From contig DDIU01000042.1 of the NCBI GenBank assembly GCA_002338655.1, positions 71,456 through 135,455 of the forward strand: a stretch of 64,000 bases of DNA, read 5' to 3'. The translations under genes and the position numbers were made by a program. Source of the stretch: Flammeovirgaceae bacterium UBA1842 (GTDB taxonomy: Bacteria > Bacteroidota > Bacteroidia > Cytophagales > Cyclobacteriaceae). The first letter of the stretch is position 1, and each line of letters starts with the position of its first letter. Shown piece after piece: positions 8,285 to 16,779 of the stretch. Below the pieces are notes generated by a model. That model searched no databases, was not told where the DNA came from, and saw nothing but the letters and a program-made list of their open reading frames with translations.

Positions 8285-9875
8285 TGAAATACTGCCTACG
8301 GCAAACTACAAACACCTTACCCTTGCACTAATTTTTGTTACATTTTTACTGATTTGCAAGTCCATTCTTAATTATGTTCGTGGTGCATTTCTTATAGACC
8401 AAAATAAAGACTTCAACATACGTGTGATTGACGGATTTTATGGGTCATTATTGAAATTGCCCAAACAATTCTTTGACACGAGAAAGACTGGTGAACTTAT
8501 AACTAGAATGAATGATATGCAACGAATCCAGTCTGTTATAAACAGCTTGATTGGATCTACATTTATTGATTCGATTGTATCCGTCACTGCTCTTTGCATG
8601 ATATTCTATTATTCTTCCACCTTGGGACTCATATTCTTGATTGCAATAATAGTTTATTCATTTATTACCTTTTTATTTCATTCAAATATTTTATCAGCAC
8701 AGAGGGGTGTTATGAAATCATACGCATTGAATGAAAGTAACTATATTGACACTATTCAGGGCATTGAAGCAATAAAATCGAACAATAGGGAATCCTTTTA
8801 CCTAAATAATACAAAGTCTTTTTATGTCTTTTTCCTTGATGCGATGGTAAGGCTTGGTAAAGTCAATATTCGATTCGGTTTTTGGACAGAACTGATCGGT
8901 ATATTATTATTGACCAGTATGTTTGCCCTTACGTCCTTTGCGGTACTTCATAAAGAGTTATTAGTAGGTGAAATGGTAGCAGTTATAGCTTTAGCGGGTT
9001 CGATTGTACCTGCTATTAATCGAATTGCCTTATTTAATATCAAAATGCAAGAAGCTCGTGTTGCATTTGATCGAATGTATGAATTTGTGAGTATGAAGCC
9101 TGAATATGCTGGAGAGAATAGCGAGAAGCAAATCTTAAATTCGTTTCAAGTCTTAAAAATATTTAACTTGGATTTTCGATTCCCGGGACACAAAAGATTA
9201 TTAAAGAGTGTCTCTTTTAAAGTTCATAAAAACGAGTTTGTTGCTTTGTTAGGTGAAAGTGGTCAGGGCAAGAGTACTATTTTACAATTACTCCAAAAGT
9301 TTTATCAACCTGAAAGGCCAGAATCAATCCAAATCAACGGGAGATTACTAGAAGATGTTAATACAATGATTTGGCGACAACACATTGCAGTTGTTCCGCA
9401 ACAGGTAAAGTTATTTAATAGCTCTCTCCTTGAAAATATATGTCTTAGTAATTCAGAAGAAGGTTTAAAAAAAGCACGTGAGATATGTGAACTATATGGC
9501 TTTTCTAAATTTTTTAATAAATTTCCACAAGGTTATAGTACTCTATTAGGAGAAGAGGGCGTAAACATTTCTGGGGGACAGCAACAATTAGTAGCAGTTG
9601 CGAGAGCATTGTATAAGCAGCCCCAATTACTGCTGTTAGATGAAGCGACTGCCGCCATGGATCGAAATACCGAAAATTTTATTTTAGAGCTATTGCTTTC
9701 ACTAAAGAATAAAATGGCTATTATAATGGTTACCCATAGAATAAAAACGGCATCCAGAGCTGACAATATATATATTCTAGAAAATGGAATGATTGCAGCT
9801 AATGGTACACCTCAAGAGTTGATGTTATTTGATAATTTCTATAGTGAGTGTTATAAGGATATCGTCAGTTACTAA
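8196..9875 (+). CDS. Peptide-export ABC transporter (membrane domain plus ATPase), C39 peptidase domain missing
   Basis: 559 residues from a TTG at 8196; the frame has a stop at 8187-8189. Six-helix exporter domain (about 1-300), then the ATPase with Walker A GESGQGKST (353-361), signature ISGGQQQ (458-464), Walker B LLLLDE (478-483) and switch histidine in MVTHRI (His514). The first residues (LFLAVFLGVIIAVLSISTAV) match the start of the membrane domain in Bacteroidota peptidase-containing ABC transporters, which normally carry about 150-170 N-terminal C39 residues that cut double-glycine leaders. Here that part is absent. No HlyD-type partner follows. It may still move peptides but could not process the leader itself; loss of function is possible. 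Confidence 0.8.
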   Translation: MLNLFLAVFLGVIIAVLSISTAVFSQKLIDEILPTANYKHLTLALIFVTFLLICKSILNYVRGAFLIDQNKDFNIRVIDGFYGSLLKLPKQFFDTRKTGELITRMNDMQRIQSVINSLIGSTFIDSIVSVTALCMIFYYSSTLGLIFLIAIIVYSFITFLFHSNILSAQRGVMKSYALNESNYIDTIQGIEAIKSNNRESFYLNNTKSFYVFFLDAMVRLGKVNIRFGFWTELIGILLLTSMFALTSFAVLHKELLVGEMVAVIALAGSIVPAINRIALFNIKMQEARVAFDRMYEFVSMKPEYAGENSEKQILNSFQVLKIFNLDFRFPGHKRLLKSVSFKVHKNEFVALLGESGQGKSTILQLLQKFYQPERPESIQINGRLLEDVNTMIWRQHIAVVPQQVKLFNSSLLENICLSNSEEGLKKAREICELYGFSKFFNKFPQGYSTLLGEEGVNISGGQQQLVAVARALYKQPQLLLLDEATAAMDRNTENFILELLLSLKNKMAIIMVTHRIKTASRADNIYILENGMIAANGTPQELMLFDNFYSECYKDIVSY

Positions 9876-10001
9876 TTTTGGTTTAAGCCTAAATAAAAAT
9901 CCATTTGTCTTTCCCTTTACACTAAAGACGCTACTATTCTTAGAAATATTTTTAACTCAATGTAGTCAAAAACTGAAGTGACGTACTGAAGTCAATTTAC
10001 C

Positions 10002-10124
10002 CTATAAAATTTGATTTTGCCTGTCCTCCCACCATAGCATTACCCAAGGCCGATAAAGACCAATGACCAGAAAACAGAGGCTTAGATAAGTAACTGCTAA
10101 TGAGATATCTGCATAAAACTGCAT
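10002..10124 (-). pseudogene. Truncated copy of the small membrane-protein gene
   Basis: The first 37 codons equal those of the gene at 5288-5088 (through WWEDRQN). The frame then leaves the duplicated segment and stops after QIL. This is the right-hand relic of the target duplication. Confidence 0.88.
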
Positions 10125-10197
10125 TTTACTAAATTACGTTGCAAAGAATAATCCATCATAGATATGCAAGATAAAATTTATACGGCATTAAAAAATA
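10015..10197. repeat. Right copy of 183-bp direct repeat flanking the peptide-export island
   Basis: Matches 5179-5361 with one mismatch. It supplies the promoter region and first 11 codons of the intact Crp/Fnr-type gene that continues to 10745. Confidence 0.96.
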
Positions 10198-10745
10198 AGG
10201 TTACGGGGTTCACGCCTATTTCTGATGCCGAATGGGCCGATTTTTCATCTAAGTGGCAAATGGTGGAAATAAATAAAGACGACTACTTAATCAAAGAGGG
10301 CCAAATAGAGCATTATTTTTATTTCGTATTTGACGGGGTATTACGGGCATTCGCTACCAAAGATGGAGATGAAATTTGTATTGGTTTTTCTTACAATGGA
10401 GATTTTTCAGGTGCTTATGATTCGTTTCTGGCACAGACCAAATCAGAATTTGCCATTCAGGCACTTACTAAGTCCACCTTGTTAAAAATCAATCGGGAAA
10501 ACCTCTTTTTGCTTTTTGATAAATATAAAAGTATTGAACGTTGGGGGCGTCTGTTTAATGCGGAAATACTGATTGGAATGGCAAAGAGGCAAGTTGAGGC
10601 CAGATCCTATTCTGCCGAAGAGAAATATCTGCGCTTGTTAAATCAAAGTCCGCATATATTTCAGCTAGTCCCACAAAAACATTTGGCCTCTTACCTAGGC
10701 ATGACAGCCGAAACATTTAGCAGATTGCGCAAAAAGAAACGCTAA
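10164..10745 (+). CDS. Crp/Fnr-family transcriptional regulator
   Basis: 193 residues. N-terminal cyclic-nucleotide-binding-like beta-roll (about 20-115, DYLIKEGQIEHYFYFVFDGVLRAF) and C-terminal helix-turn-helix (QKHLASYLGMTAETFSRLRKKKR). It has a single cysteine, so it is not an oxygen-sensing iron-sulphur FNR. The cNMP-binding signature is poor, as in many Bacteroidota members whose ligand is unknown. Immediately downstream lies a TTGAT-N4-ATCAA box before the DinB-like gene, a plausible target site. Its own promoter region is the one duplicated at 5179-5361. Confidence 0.88.
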   Translation: MQDKIYTALKNKVTGFTPISDAEWADFSSKWQMVEINKDDYLIKEGQIEHYFYFVFDGVLRAFATKDGDEICIGFSYNGDFSGAYDSFLAQTKSEFAIQALTKSTLLKINRENLFLLFDKYKSIERWGRLFNAEILIGMAKRQVEARSYSAEEKYLRLLNQSPHIFQLVPQKHLASYLGMTAETFSRLRKKKR

Positions 10746-10746
10746 C

Positions 10747-10760
10747 TTGATCTATATCAA
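10747..10760. promoter_or_regulatory. Candidate Crp/Fnr-family operator TTGATCTATATCAA
   Basis: Arms TTGAT and ATCAA spaced by 4 bp match the FNR/CRP-family core consensus, extended by C and G at the ends. It starts 1 bp after the regulator's stop and lies 50 bp before the DinB-like start. No T-run follows, so a terminator is unlikely. Confidence 0.55.
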
Positions 10761-10810
10761 GCGTTAATCATGTTTTACGAATTAATATTGTACAAACAAT
10801 CAATAAAAAG

Positions 10811-11383
10811 ATGGCCCAATTAAATAAGGTTGATTTCAGTAACGACTTACAAAAACAGTTAAAAGCGCAAGTTCAGCTGGCGAGCTCACTTAAAGAACTG
10901 GAGTTAGATGTTCTCAACAAAAAAGAAGCTCCTAAAAAATGGAGTGTGTTGGAATGTTTCGATCATATGATCCTCTCCACAATGGTGTATACTGACCAGC
11001 TCGATAAATTATCACTAGACCCAGGGTTGGAAGTGTATGTCAAAATTGGATGGAAAGGTAATTTCTTTGCCGAGGGAATGCGGCCAAAAGATGAAGTGAT
11101 TTCCTATAAAATGAAAACCTTTAAGCGGCTAAATCCCAAGAGTAATCTTTCTCTAAATACAATAGATGAATTTATAATGCTTTGCAATAAACTCTCCTCC
11201 TTTATCACGGATCATCAAAATAATAGATGGGCTAATGTGAAAGTAGTTTCAGCCTTAGGGCCCATTCTAAAGTTAAACTTGAGTGAAGCCTTAAATTTTG
11301 TGATCGCCCATAACGAACGACATTTATTACAAGCAAAGCATGCAATTCACGCCAACATGGATGTTAGTAGTTTGTCAAAGTGA
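10811..11383 (+). CDS. DinB-like four-helix protein
   Basis: 190 residues with the DinB/DUF1569 layout: PKKWSVLECFDHMI near residues 41-54 supplies the first metal-binding histidine, and NFVIAHNERHLLQAKHAI near the C-terminus supplies the others. Members bind a divalent metal; some are thiol-dependent transferases or hydrolases, but substrates are mostly unknown. It lies 65 bp after the Crp/Fnr regulator, with a candidate operator between, so it may be that regulator's target. Confidence 0.75.
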   Translation: MAQLNKVDFSNDLQKQLKAQVQLASSLKELELDVLNKKEAPKKWSVLECFDHMILSTMVYTDQLDKLSLDPGLEVYVKIGWKGNFFAEGMRPKDEVISYKMKTFKRLNPKSNLSLNTIDEFIMLCNKLSSFITDHQNNRWANVKVVSALGPILKLNLSEALNFVIAHNERHLLQAKHAIHANMDVSSLSK

Positions 11384-11541
11384 TAAAACTTCCTAATTTT
11401 CTTTAAAATCTTACATGCTATTTTTATAATTTTATTGAGTATAAATGTATTGATTGAGCGTTAAGGGCTTTTTATTCTCGCTTTTAGTATAGATTATTAC
11501 ATTGCTTTTTATACTTTCGTAGTAATTTTAAACTACTTGGT

Positions 11542-12234
11542 ATGAAATCGGATAACATAGCTCATCTAAAAAACTTATTGGTTTTAGCATTTTCAGACGG
11601 AGTGCTTGAAGATTCGGAAATCAACAATCTGCGAAACGCTGCCGCAGAATTAGGGATAGAAAAAGCGCTGTTAGATGACTGGATAGAGAATGTTGATCAG
11701 CTCGTTCTTCTAATTCCGGAAGATGATGAAGAAAGGGAGAAGCAACTTATCAATATGATAAGTATGTCTACAGCTGACGGGTTTTTCTCACAAGATGAAT
11801 ATGATTTATGTCTGAGGATCTCAGAAAAATTAGGATATAATGGACTCAGTGAAACCCTTAATCGCTGTATGGATCAATCTAATTTGAAGAACCTTATTGC
11901 ATTAGCAAGTGCTGATGGTCATGTTGATGCCAGCGAACTAAAAATTATTAAAGAAGCTGCAAAGACTGCCGGTGTTTCTGATAAAAAACTTGAGGAATGG
12001 TTAAAAATTGGAGCTGATTTTATACATGTCATTCCTGAACGTGAAGATGACAGGGAAATGCAGCTGATACAAATGCTAACCTTGGCCATAGCCGATGGAG
12101 AATTTACGGAAGATGAGTACAATTTGTGCAAAGTCGTTGCAGAGAGGCTCGGTTTCAGTCAGCAAGAATTGGATATGATTATCAAATTATCCTTTAGTAA
12201 AGAACCACATTTATCAAAGGCCACTAATTTTTAA
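11542..12234 (+). CDS. Duplicated TerB-like protein
   Basis: 230 residues made of two homologous halves (about 1-113 and 114-230). Each half contains two acidic D-G motifs: FSDGVLEDSEI, TADGFFSQDEY, SADGHVDASEL and IADGEFTEDEY. This matches tandem TerB-like folds; TerB proteins are linked with tellurite and stress responses and bind metal. There is no signal peptide, so it should be cytoplasmic. No other ter genes are present, so a tellurite role should not be assumed. A -7-like TACTTTCG lies near 11513. Confidence 0.75.
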   Translation: MKSDNIAHLKNLLVLAFSDGVLEDSEINNLRNAAAELGIEKALLDDWIENVDQLVLLIPEDDEEREKQLINMISMSTADGFFSQDEYDLCLRISEKLGYNGLSETLNRCMDQSNLKNLIALASADGHVDASELKIIKEAAKTAGVSDKKLEEWLKIGADFIHVIPEREDDREMQLIQMLTLAIADGEFTEDEYNLCKVVAERLGFSQQELDMIIKLSFSKEPHLSKATNF

Positions 12235-12270
12235 TTCGTGCATCACACTGTGTTCTTCTAACCAAATAAC

Positions 12271-12278
12271 TACTTTTG
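12271..12278 (+). promoter_or_regulatory. Bacteroidota -7 promoter element for mfd (TACTTTTG)
   Basis: Matches TAnnTTTG exactly and ends 18 bp before the mfd TTG start, giving a short leader. No clear -33 TTTG is seen at the usual spacing. Confidence 0.5.
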
Positions 12279-12296
12279 CAGGCCAAAAGATAAATC

Positions 12297-15200
12297 TTGG
12301 AAGCAAAAGACCTCTTAAAACTTTATAAATCAGACAGTATCATCCAAACAATCGCTGAAATAACCAAAGCGAATGAGGAAAAATATGTCCAATTAAAGGG
12401 TCTTTCGGGGAGTTTGGATGCAGTGATCATCGCTTCTATTTATCAAACCAATCACCAAAATCATCTGGTGGTATTGCATGATAAAGAGGAGGCCGCTTAT
12501 TTCCATAATGACTTGCAAAACTTGCTTCCCGGAAAGGAAATACTGTTTTTCCCTACTTCCTACAAACGGCCTTATGAGTTTGAGGAAACCGAGAACGCCA
12601 ACATATTAATGCGTGCTGAAATCCTCAACCGGGTAAACCATAAGGCATCGAGTGGCGAAATGATTGTCACCTACCCTGAGGCACTTACCGAAAAAGTAAT
12701 CAATAAAAAATCGTTGCTGAAAAACACATTTACTGCCAAAGTTGGCGAACAAATAGATGTGGCTTTTTTAAGTGAACTGCTTAGGACTTATGATTTCGAA
12801 AAAGAAGACTTTGTTTACGAGGCTGGCCAATTTGCTGTCCGTGGTGGAATAGTTGATGTTTTCTCCTATGCGCATGACCTCCCTTATCGATTAGAGCTAT
12901 TTGGTAACGAGATAGAAAGTATCCGAACTTTCGACCCTAATACCCAACTGTCTGTTGACCAAATTAAGGAGATCAACTTAATCCCGAACATTCAAACGAA
13001 GTTAATCCTGGAAGAACGACAAGGCTTTCTGGACTTTTTGCCCAACAACACCAAAATATGGTTTAAAGATTATCAACAAACACTGGATGTAATAGATGAC
13101 TATTTTGATCGGGCCTCGGGAAGTTTTGACAAAATATTCAACGAAAGTGGACAAAACCCTATAGTCCTAAAGCCCACTGATTTATTTGAAGATGCAAAAT
13201 CCTTTGGTGTTCAATCCAAGACGTTGACGAATATAGAATTTGGAAATCGCTTTAAGTTTAAAGATGCTCATGTTTTTCAGTTTGAGGCAGAACCACAGCC
13301 GTCCTTTAATAAGAACTTTGAGCTGTTAGTTGAAAATATTTCCGATAATCAGGAAAAGGGGTTTACGACACTCATCGCCTCAGATTCCCAACGTCAACTT
13401 GAAAGGTTGCATGGTGTCACCGAGGAAATTCAACACGATGTTGTTTTTCAGGATTTTGTACTGAGCCTTAGGGCTGGATTTGTAGATAAGTCAATGAAAA
13501 TTGCTTGCTACACAGATCATCAAATATTTGAACGGTTTCATAGGTATAAAACCAAAGACAAACACTCCAAGTCAAAGGCACTCACTTTAAAAGAACTGCG
13601 CACCCTCCAGCCCGGAGATTTTGTTACCCATATTGAATATGGTATCGGGAAGTTTGCAGGAATGGAAAAGCAAGAGATCAATGGCAAACTACAAGAAGCT
13701 GTTAGAATCATTTATCGTGATGATGACTTGCTTTATGTTAGTATCCATTCGTTGCACAAAATATCAAAATATACCGGTAAAGAGACTGGCCCACCCACGA
13801 TCAGTAAATTAGGGTCGCCCGAATGGGAAAACAAGAAAAAGAAGGCCAAAAAGCAGGTGATGGATATCGCCAAGGACTTGATCACCTTATATGCTAAAAG
13901 AAAACAAGCTCCCGGTTTTGCTTTTGCTGAAGACAGTTTTCTCCAGGTGGAGCTTGAGTCTTCATTTATTTATGAAGACACGCCCGATCAGGCCAAGGCC
14001 ACTGCTGATGTAAAAGAGGACATGGAACAGCAGCACCCTATGGATAGGCTTGTTTGTGGGGATGTGGGTTTTGGTAAAACCGAAGTGGCCATTAGGGCTG
14101 CTTTTAAGGCAGTCACTGAAAATAAGCAAGTGGCCATTTTAGTGCCCACTACCATTTTAGCCATGCAGCATTATCGTACTTTCAGTGAGCGTCTTTCTGG
14201 TTTTCCTGTCAAAGTAGAGTATATCAACCGATTCAAATCGAGTCAGGCCATCAAAGAAACCCTACAAAGAGTAAAGTCAGGAGAAACGGACATACTCATA
14301 GGAACACACCGAATTGTAAGTAAAGATGTTGGTTTCAAAGATTTGGGACTGATGATCATAGACGAAGAGCAAAAATTTGGAGTGAAGATCAAAGAAAAAC
14401 TAAAGGAACTTCGTGTTAATGTAGATGCCCTTACGCTTACGGCCACTCCTATTCCACGAACGCTCCACTTCTCCTTGATGGGTGCCAGGGATTTAAGCAT
14501 TATTTCTACTCCACCACCCAATAGGCAACCTGTCACTACAGAAATTCATACGTTCAATGAAGAAGTAGTCCGTGATGCGATAAGTTTTGAGCTGAGGCGT
14601 GGTGGTCAGGTGTTCTTTGTACACAATCGGGTCGGTGACATTGAATCAGTTGCCAATATCATACTTAAGCTAACCCCTGATGCCCGGGTGGGGGTGGCTC
14701 ATGGGCAAATGGATGGATCAAAACTTGAAAAAGCAATGATGAAGTTCATTGAAGGAGAATTTGATGTCCTGGTTTCCACCAACATTATCGAATCGGGCCT
14801 TGATATTCCAAATGCGAATACCATCATTATCAATCAGGCACACACCTTTGGTCTTTCCGATCTGCATCAAATGCGCGGTAGGGTAGGCCGAAGCAATAAA
14901 AAGGCTTTTTGTTATTTATTGACCCCTCCTACCATAGGTCTATCCTCCGATTCCCGTAAAAGACTGAGTACACTAGAAGAGTTCTCTGAGCTGGGTGACG
15001 GTTTCAAAGTGGCCATGCGCGATCTGGATATTCGCGGAGCAGGAAACCTGCTGGGCTCAGAACAAAGTGGGTTTATTACAGATCTGGGGTTTGAAATGTA
15101 CCATAAAATTCTCGATGAAACCGTTCAAGAGTTAAAGGAAACGGATTTTCGTGATCTTTTTGTAAAAGAACTTTCGGAAACCACGAAATTAATCGTGCAG

Positions 15201-15668
15201 GAATGTAATATAGAAACTGACCTGGAGCTGATCATACCCGACAGCTATGTGGCGAACATCTCAGAGCGCTTGAGCTTATATTCTCAACTTGATGCCTTAA
15301 AAACAGAAACTGATCTTAACGAATTCCTGACTTCAGTCTCAGACCGCTTTGGGCCAATTCCAAAAACTGTACTTGAACTAGCTGAAATGGTTAGGTTAAG
15401 GTGGATGGCCGAAAAACTTGGGTTTGAAAAACTGACCCTTAAAAATGAAAAACTGAAAGGCTATTTTGTGTCGTCAGATAATACCGCCTATTTCAATTCT
15501 GATGTGTTTGGTAGTATTCTCGCCTATGCGCAAACTCACCCCAAAAAGTGTAGGCTAAAAGAATATAAAGACAAATTGATCTTTACTGTTCAAGAGGTGA
15601 CCTCTGTAAACGAAGCTATGGAAGTGCTTGGAAATATTCTTTCCAGTAACCTAAAGTTGAAGGTCTGA
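12297..15668 (+). CDS. mfd: Transcription-repair coupling factor
   Basis: This ATP-driven translocase removes RNA polymerase stalled at DNA lesions and recruits UvrA. 1123 residues, normal length. The N-terminal UvrB-like module is followed by the CarD-like RNA-polymerase-interacting domain (from about residue 433, LQPGDFVTHIEYGIGKF). The helicase core has Walker A GDVGFGKTEVA (about 587), the DEEQ box (about 688), TATPIPRTL and the QMRGRVGRS motif, and a C-terminal TRCF domain completes the protein. The start is TTG directly after an in-frame TAA, so no longer N-terminus is possible. It ends tail-to-tail with a small minus-strand gene, overlapping it by 18 bp. Confidence 0.96.
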   Translation: MEAKDLLKLYKSDSIIQTIAEITKANEEKYVQLKGLSGSLDAVIIASIYQTNHQNHLVVLHDKEEAAYFHNDLQNLLPGKEILFFPTSYKRPYEFEETENANILMRAEILNRVNHKASSGEMIVTYPEALTEKVINKKSLLKNTFTAKVGEQIDVAFLSELLRTYDFEKEDFVYEAGQFAVRGGIVDVFSYAHDLPYRLELFGNEIESIRTFDPNTQLSVDQIKEINLIPNIQTKLILEERQGFLDFLPNNTKIWFKDYQQTLDVIDDYFDRASGSFDKIFNESGQNPIVLKPTDLFEDAKSFGVQSKTLTNIEFGNRFKFKDAHVFQFEAEPQPSFNKNFELLVENISDNQEKGFTTLIASDSQRQLERLHGVTEEIQHDVVFQDFVLSLRAGFVDKSMKIACYTDHQIFERFHRYKTKDKHSKSKALTLKELRTLQPGDFVTHIEYGIGKFAGMEKQEINGKLQEAVRIIYRDDDLLYVSIHSLHKISKYTGKETGPPTISKLGSPEWENKKKKAKKQVMDIAKDLITLYAKRKQAPGFAFAEDSFLQVELESSFIYEDTPDQAKATADVKEDMEQQHPMDRLVCGDVGFGKTEVAIRAAFKAVTENKQVAILVPTTILAMQHYRTFSERLSGFPVKVEYINRFKSSQAIKETLQRVKSGETDILIGTHRIVSKDVGFKDLGLMIIDEEQKFGVKIKEKLKELRVNVDALTLTATPIPRTLHFSLMGARDLSIISTPPPNRQPVTTEIHTFNEEVVRDAISFELRRGGQVFFVHNRVGDIESVANIILKLTPDARVGVAHGQMDGSKLEKAMMKFIEGEFDVLVSTNIIESGLDIPNANTIIINQAHTFGLSDLHQMRGRVGRSNKKAFCYLLTPPTIGLSSDSRKRLSTLEEFSELGDGFKVAMRDLDIRGAGNLLGSEQSGFITDLGFEMYHKILDETVQELKETDFRDLFVKELSETTKLIVQECNIETDLELIIPDSYVANISERLSLYSQLDALKTETDLNEFLTSVSDRFGPIPKTVLELAEMVRLRWMAEKLGFEKLTLKNEKLKGYFVSSDNTAYFNSDVFGSILAYAQTHPKKCRLKEYKDKLIFTVQEVTSVNEAMEVLGNILSSNLKLKV

Positions 15669-15902
15669 TATATCTATATGTTCAAAGTAAGCCTCCGCTA
15701 GTTCTATATTTTTAAAGGCGTGGATGCCCAATACTTTTCCCTTTATGGGCAAGTAGCATACTTCCACAAAGTAATCCTTCATAAAATACAGGTAATATTT
15801 CCTGTCCATTTCCGACCTATACACGATGTAGTCAGCGAAAACGGTGATGAAGTCACACTTCTTGTCGAATGGTAAAACCTGAAAATCACTTAATGAGATC
15901 AT
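15651..15902 (-). CDS. Small conserved hypothetical protein
   Basis: 83 residues, no signal peptide or membrane helix. It is rich in aromatic residues (YYLYFMKDYFVEVCYLP) and looks like a compact alpha/beta cytoplasmic protein. I recognise no functional motif. It overlaps the convergent mfd 3' end by 18 bp and is preceded by a 133-bp gap without other genes. Confidence 0.6.
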   Translation of the reverse strand: MISLSDFQVLPFDKKCDFITVFADYIVYRSEMDRKYYLYFMKDYFVEVCYLPIKGKVLGIHAFKNIELAEAYFEHIDISDLQL

Positions 15903-16035
15903 ATTCGTATTTATTAGCTTCGGCTATAACCATAGGAAAGATTATGCCATACCAATAAATAACCCATACTGACTGTTTGGGCTGATTTGCACACCAACGC
16001 GAGTCCAAAACAGGAATTTTTATCCCATATTGGGA

Positions 16036-16749
16036 CTAGAAACTCATCAATTCTTTAAATCTTTGGGTTTGCCTTCTGGAAACATCCACACCAATATCAC
16101 CTTTCATATATATTTTTATGCTTCCACTAAACCAGGGTTCGATACGTTCTACCCATTTTAAATTAATGATCTGCTGTCTGTTTGCCCTAAAAAATGTTTT
16201 AGGGTCAAGGCGGGTTTCAAGATAGTTCAAAGTTCTGGGGATCATCGGTTTGTGCTCATCGAAATACAGTTTGGTATAGTTGCCATCAACTTCAAACAAT
16301 CTCACTTTTGAAAGTGTCACAAACCAACATTTTTCACCGTCTTTTACAAATACCTGATGATTTTCAGTCATATAGTTTTCAGCATTTTTTGCTTCTAACT
16401 CATTTTTGTCATTTACCTTATTCAGTGCTCCCGCCAATCGGTCCTTTTGTATCGGTTTTTGTAAATAATCAAGTGCATTATATTCAAATGCCTTAATGGC
16501 ATATTCATCATAGGCAGTGGTAAATATCACATCCGGCACTTCATCTAGGTCCTCCAGTAACTCAAACCCGTTTTTACCGGGCATTTGGATATCCAAAAAT
16601 ATCAAATCTGGCCTTTTATCTTCAATTAAAGCCTTGGCTTCTACAGCATCGGCTGCTTCACCAATCACTTCAACCTGATCAAAATCTTTTAATAGTCTTT
16701 TGAGTTCATTTCTTGCCAAACGTGAGTCGTCTATTACTAATGCTTTCAT
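16036..16749 (-). CDS. LytTR-family response regulator
   Basis: 237 residues. Receiver domain 1-115 with acidic pocket D7-D8, phosphoacceptor Asp53 (LIFLDIQMPGKNG), conserved Thr77 and Lys98. The C-terminal LytTR DNA-binding domain (about 135-237) includes FRANRQQIINLKWV and DVSRRQTQRFKEL. It lies 30 bp downstream of the histidine kinase gene in the same direction and forms its cognate pair. Targets are unknown; the divergent gldJ promoter region lies just upstream of the kinase gene. Confidence 0.93.
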   Translation of the reverse strand: MKALVIDDSRLARNELKRLLKDFDQVEVIGEAADAVEAKALIEDKRPDLIFLDIQMPGKNGFELLEDLDEVPDVIFTTAYDEYAIKAFEYNALDYLQKPIQKDRLAGALNKVNDKNELEAKNAENYMTENHQVFVKDGEKCWFVTLSKVRLFEVDGNYTKLYFDEHKPMIPRTLNYLETRLDPKTFFRANRQQIINLKWVERIEPWFSGSIKIYMKGDIGVDVSRRQTQRFKELMSF

Positions 16750-16779
16750 AGGATTGTTTTTTTAAACCATTAATTTATT

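Larger units (their letters stand above)
5362..10014. mobile_element. Inserted peptide-export island bounded by long direct repeats
   Basis: The 4653 bp between the two 183-bp repeats interrupts an ancestral gene pair (small membrane protein, Crp/Fnr regulator). It carries a double-glycine peptide, a carboxypeptidase-regulatory-domain protein, two related membrane proteins and an ABC exporter half. No integrase, transposase or relaxase is visible, so how it arrived is not shown. The nearly identical flanks suggest a recent insertion. Confidence 0.75.
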
